A program made the position numbers and the translations under genes. A stretch of 8,428 nucleotides of DNA from Bacteroidota bacterium (lineage in GTDB: Bacteria; Bacteroidota; Kryptoniia; Kryptoniales; JAKASW01). Where the stretch lies: positions 1-8,428 of the forward strand of contig JAJYOS010000240.1 of NCBI GenBank assembly GCA_021796055.1. The letters are read 5' to 3'. The notes under the pieces are model-generated. The model made no database searches. It was not told the origin of the DNA and was given only the letters and a program-made list of their open reading frames with translations. Shown here piece after piece: positions 5,413 through 8,428 of the stretch (position 1 is its first letter; each line of letters begins with the position of its first letter).

Positions 5413-5727
5413 TCAAAAGAGACTAAGTTGCTTGTCGATCCTGGCGATGAGTTCTTTGGCTACCTCTAGGAGCCGGTCTTTCTCGCGTTCTTCAAAACCG
5501 GCTGAACTGGCTACCTCTCTCGCCGTTAGCATCTTTTCGAGTTCGGCAATTCGAGATTTCAGCTTGTCGATCTCAGCCGCCGATTTAGCGAGGTTCTGTT
5601 TCAGAGACTCATTCTCGCCCCGCATGACGTTCGCCACATCGACGGCTCTTCTTACTTCGTTCCACAACTCCCCAAGGAGCTGTTTCTTCATCGATAAGTT
5701 CTGTTCGTCGGACGCTTCTGTGTCCAT
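5413..5727 (-). CDS. Small coiled-coil protein upstream of zapA, ending in QLSLF
   Basis: A 104-residue acidic and basic helical protein with no signal or membrane segment. Heptad spacing is clear at L42, L46, I53, L56, I60, L63 and L67, so it should form a parallel or antiparallel coiled coil. A second helix (about 78-100) leads to the last five residues QLSLF (100-104). The function is unknown. Small coiled-coil genes commonly precede zapA in this group, and by size and context it could be a ZapB-like partner of ZapA at the Z-ring, but I see no sequence proof. QLSLF matches the sliding-clamp binding consensus QL[SD]LF. The ATG at 5727 lies 5 nt after the pheT stop without a good Shine-Dalgarno site. 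An internal ATG at 5691 is possible. Its TGA stop lies just before the zapA starts, consistent with one operon. Confidence 0.85.
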   Translation of the reverse strand: MDTEASDEQNLSMKKQLLGELWNEVRRAVDVANVMRGENESLKQNLAKSAAEIDKLKSRIAELEKMLTAREVASSAGFEEREKDRLLEVAKELIARIDKQLSLF

Positions 5728-5732
5728 GCCTG

Positions 5733-8159
5733 TCAGTTCTTTTGTCTTCTCAATTCCGCGGAGAATTTAACCTTCATTGTCTTCTCCGCTTTCTCAATAA
5801 AGCCGGCGATGTCGCCGTCGTTCAACGTTCGCTCCTCGCTTCCCAGAGCCATACTGAACGCAATGCTTTTCTTGCCATCCGGAATTCCTTCACCGGAATA
5901 AATATCGAACACAGAAATATCACGGAACATTTCGCCTGCGGCGTTTCTTAACGCATTCATCATCTCGGCCGCTGGTGTTTGGCCTTCAACAATAAACGAA
6001 AGATCGATTGAAGCAAACGGGAATTTTGGGAGGGTTTTGAACCGTTTTGTCGATTTTCGGAGAGCCAGCAAGCTCGTTAAATCCAGCTCTGCAAAGTAGA
6101 CATCCTGGTCCACCGACAATTTCTGCAGAGCCGCTTTACCGACTCTGCCTCCAATGCCCAGCTCCATCCCGTTCACAAATAACTTTAAAGATTGTTCGTA
6201 TTCTTTGGTAGTATCATAAGAAATAAAGTCCCAAGAGTCAAGCTTAAGGAAGGTAAGCAGCCGCTCGATCTCGGTCTTAAGGTCGAATATGTCGAATTTT
6301 GATTCTTTCCTGTCGAACGATGTCGGGTCCGCTGCGCCGGAGAGCACTATTGAAACTTTAGGCGATTCGACGAAACGGCCTATCACCTGTTCCTTCTCCG
6401 ACACGACGTAGACCCTGCCGATCTCGAAAAGCTTCATGTCCTTCAGCCCGTGAGCCAGGTTTACGCCGACTGTTTGGAGAGCCCCCGGAAGGAGCGTGGT
6501 TCTCATTGCCGCCATATCTTCGCTGATAGGATTGGCAAGCGCGACAAATGCTGTATCATGGAACCCCGCGACGTCGGCAGGCTGGAGCGAATTTGTCATA
6601 ATCTCATTGAAACCTGCGCCCGCGAGAAGGTCTCTTAGCTCGTCGAGCGAAGTGTTCCCATGGAACCGCGTATCGAAGTTCAGCTTAGTCTGGAACGAGT
6701 CGGCTATCTGCTCATATCCATATACCCGGCCGACTTCCTCTATCAGGTCGACATCGCGTTCTATGTCTCCGCGGAATGTTGGCACGGAGCACATGATGAC
6801 AGTTTCAGATTTCTTGTCGCATGGTATTTCGATAGACTCGAGGACACGTATGATTTCGCCGGTAGCGAGCCGGGTTCCGAGAAGGCGATTGACATGGTCG
6901 ACGTGAAGTTCGACTCTTTTCGGGAGAAACTTCGTGGCGGCGATATCAATGATCCCCGGCGCTAGCTTGCCGCCGGAAGTCTGAGCGATTATTTCAGAGA
7001 CTCTGTCGAGGGCGCGAATGGTAAGGTTAGGGTCGACTCCACGTTCAAATCTGTACGAAGCCTCGGTCGAGAGCCCGAGCGCCTTGGATGTTCTCCTGAT
7101 CGATGATTGATTGAAGTTGGCGCTTTCTATCAGGACCTCGGTTGTATCCTCGCTTATCTCGCTGTTCATCCCCCCCATCACACCGCCGATAGCCACGATC
7201 TTCTCTTTGTCGCAGATCATGACCATGTCCGGAGTAATATTACGTTCCTTGGCGTCGAGAGTTGTGAACTTGGTCTCATCTATTGCAGGTCGTCTGACTA
7301 TTATCTTATGACCAGTGATCCTCTTGAGGTCGAACGCGTGAAGCGGCTGGCCGAGTTCCAACATGACGAAGTTTGTGGCGTCGACAACGTTGTTTATCGA
7401 TCTTATTCCGACGCTTTCGACCCCATCCTTAAGCCATTTCGGGGAAGGGCCGACTTTGACTTTGCGTACCAGCCTGGCCGAATATCTGGGACAAAGGTCC
7501 TGAGCGGCGACGTCGACTTTAACGGACTCGTTTATTGAAGGGCCATCTTCTGTTATCTTGACTCGTTTCTGGATGGGTTTCTTCGAGAAGGCGGCCGCAA
7601 GTTCTCTTGCCACACCTAGATGGGACAAGCAGTCCGCGCGATTTGGCGTAAGACTTATTTCAAAGACAGTGTCGTTCAGTCCGAGGTAATCCGAAAGAGG
7701 AGTCCCCTGGTTGGCCGCTCCATCGAAGACCATAATGCCGCTCTTGTCGTCACCAAGCCCGAGTTCATTCGCGGAGCAGATCATCCCTTCGGATTCCGCT
7801 CCTCTTATTTTTGCCCTTGTCAGTTGAAACGGTTTGCCATCCGGATCGTGCTGGTTATGCGGCACCATGGCGCCGACGAGCCCAACTGGCACCTTCTGTC
7901 CGGCAGCCACGTTTGGAGCCCCACAGACAATGCTTTTAACTTCTCCGCCGACGTCAACCTTGCACACTTTCAGCTTATCGGCGTTCGGATGTTTTTCAAC
8001 TTCGAGAACGACGCCGACGATGAAACCGTCGTACTTGGTTGCAAAATTTTCGTAGGACTCTACCTCGACTCCGAGCATCGTCAACCGCGACGCTATATCC
8101 TCATCCTTCACACCGGACAAATCGACGAGCTGCTGAAGCCATTTACGTGAAATCTTCAT
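5733..8159 (-). CDS. pheT: Phenylalanine--tRNA ligase beta subunit
   Basis: PheT pairs with PheS as an (alpha-beta)2 enzyme that charges tRNA-Phe. The beta chain binds tRNA and edits mischarged Tyr-tRNA. The 808-residue protein is full length (family about 790-810). In order: N-terminal B1 part (1-40); an EMAP/OB-type tRNA-binding domain (about 43-155) with GVVLEVEKHPNADKLKVCKV; the B3/B4 editing domain (about 215-390) including NNVVDATNFVMLELGQPLHAFD; the B5 domain with VPTFRGDIERDVDLIEEVGR (459-478); the catalytic-like core (about 490-690); and a C-terminal FDX-ACB anticodon-binding domain (about 710-805) starting at KFPFASIDLSF. There the family's usual Arg before Asp reads Ile, a mild change. 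The start ATG lies 6 nt after the pheS stop with no Shine-Dalgarno site, so coupling to pheS is likely. Confidence 0.97.
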   Translation of the reverse strand: MKISRKWLQQLVDLSGVKDEDIASRLTMLGVEVESYENFATKYDGFIVGVVLEVEKHPNADKLKVCKVDVGGEVKSIVCGAPNVAAGQKVPVGLVGAMVPHNQHDPDGKPFQLTRAKIRGAESEGMICSANELGLGDDKSGIMVFDGAANQGTPLSDYLGLNDTVFEISLTPNRADCLSHLGVARELAAAFSKKPIQKRVKITEDGPSINESVKVDVAAQDLCPRYSARLVRKVKVGPSPKWLKDGVESVGIRSINNVVDATNFVMLELGQPLHAFDLKRITGHKIIVRRPAIDETKFTTLDAKERNITPDMVMICDKEKIVAIGGVMGGMNSEISEDTTEVLIESANFNQSSIRRTSKALGLSTEASYRFERGVDPNLTIRALDRVSEIIAQTSGGKLAPGIIDIAATKFLPKRVELHVDHVNRLLGTRLATGEIIRVLESIEIPCDKKSETVIMCSVPTFRGDIERDVDLIEEVGRVYGYEQIADSFQTKLNFDTRFHGNTSLDELRDLLAGAGFNEIMTNSLQPADVAGFHDTAFVALANPISEDMAAMRTTLLPGALQTVGVNLAHGLKDMKLFEIGRVYVVSEKEQVIGRFVESPKVSIVLSGAADPTSFDRKESKFDIFDLKTEIERLLTFLKLDSWDFISYDTTKEYEQSLKLFVNGMELGIGGRVGKAALQKLSVDQDVYFAELDLTSLLALRKSTKRFKTLPKFPFASIDLSFIVEGQTPAAEMMNALRNAAGEMFRDISVFDIYSGEGIPDGKKSIAFSMALGSEERTLNDGDIAGFIEKAEKTMKVKFSAELRRQKN

Positions 8160-8165
8160 GTTTTA

Positions 8166-8428
<263 letters not shown>

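Noticed and set aside
7107..7538. 143-codon open frame on the plus strand
   Set aside because: Antisense to the pheT editing-domain region; shadow frame.
7620..8150. 176-codon open frame on the plus strand
   Set aside because: Antisense to the conserved pheT 5' half, with no family resemblance or ribosome site.

Overview
The window is one continuous run of minus-strand genes from a bacterium, with no convincing plus-strand gene. It reads like a free-living member of the FCB group (Bacteroidota, Chlorobi or Ignavibacteria side). That placement is an inference. It rests on the order pheS-pheT / small coiled-coil gene / zapA / 6S-like RNA / rny, on the look of the RNase Y and ZapA sequences, and on a 95-residue protein I associate loosely with Ignavibacteria. 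GC content is moderate. Start codons are mixed (ATG, GTG, possibly TTG) and only some genes carry a Shine-Dalgarno site.

In transcription order (high to low coordinates), the first block is the end of pheS (cut by the right edge), pheT, a 104-residue coiled-coil protein, zapA, a structured 226-nt RNA that I call 6S RNA, rny (RNase Y) and coaE. The genes on either side of the RNA are tightly packed. The block joins phenylalanyl-tRNA synthesis, Z-ring assembly, RNA polymerase control by 6S RNA, mRNA decay and the last step of CoA synthesis. This is core housekeeping content.

A gap of about 190 nt after coaE (2418-2608) holds hairpins and a U8 tract, probably a terminator, then an AT-rich promoter-like stretch directly against dapF. 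The second block is dapF (lysine and peptidoglycan precursor), a minimal HExxHxxGxxD metallopeptidase, a DedA-family membrane protein, a small ferredoxin-fold-like protein of unknown function, and the N-terminus of an ArsB/SLC13-type permease cut by the left edge. These genes overlap or nearly abut, so translational coupling is likely.

I see no mobile element, CRISPR array, tRNA or rRNA, and no clearly new multi-gene system. The points most worth a second look are the C-terminal QLSLF peptide of the coiled-coil protein next to zapA, which matches the sliding-clamp binding consensus, the 6S RNA placed 23 nt before rny, and the altered substrate loop of DapF.
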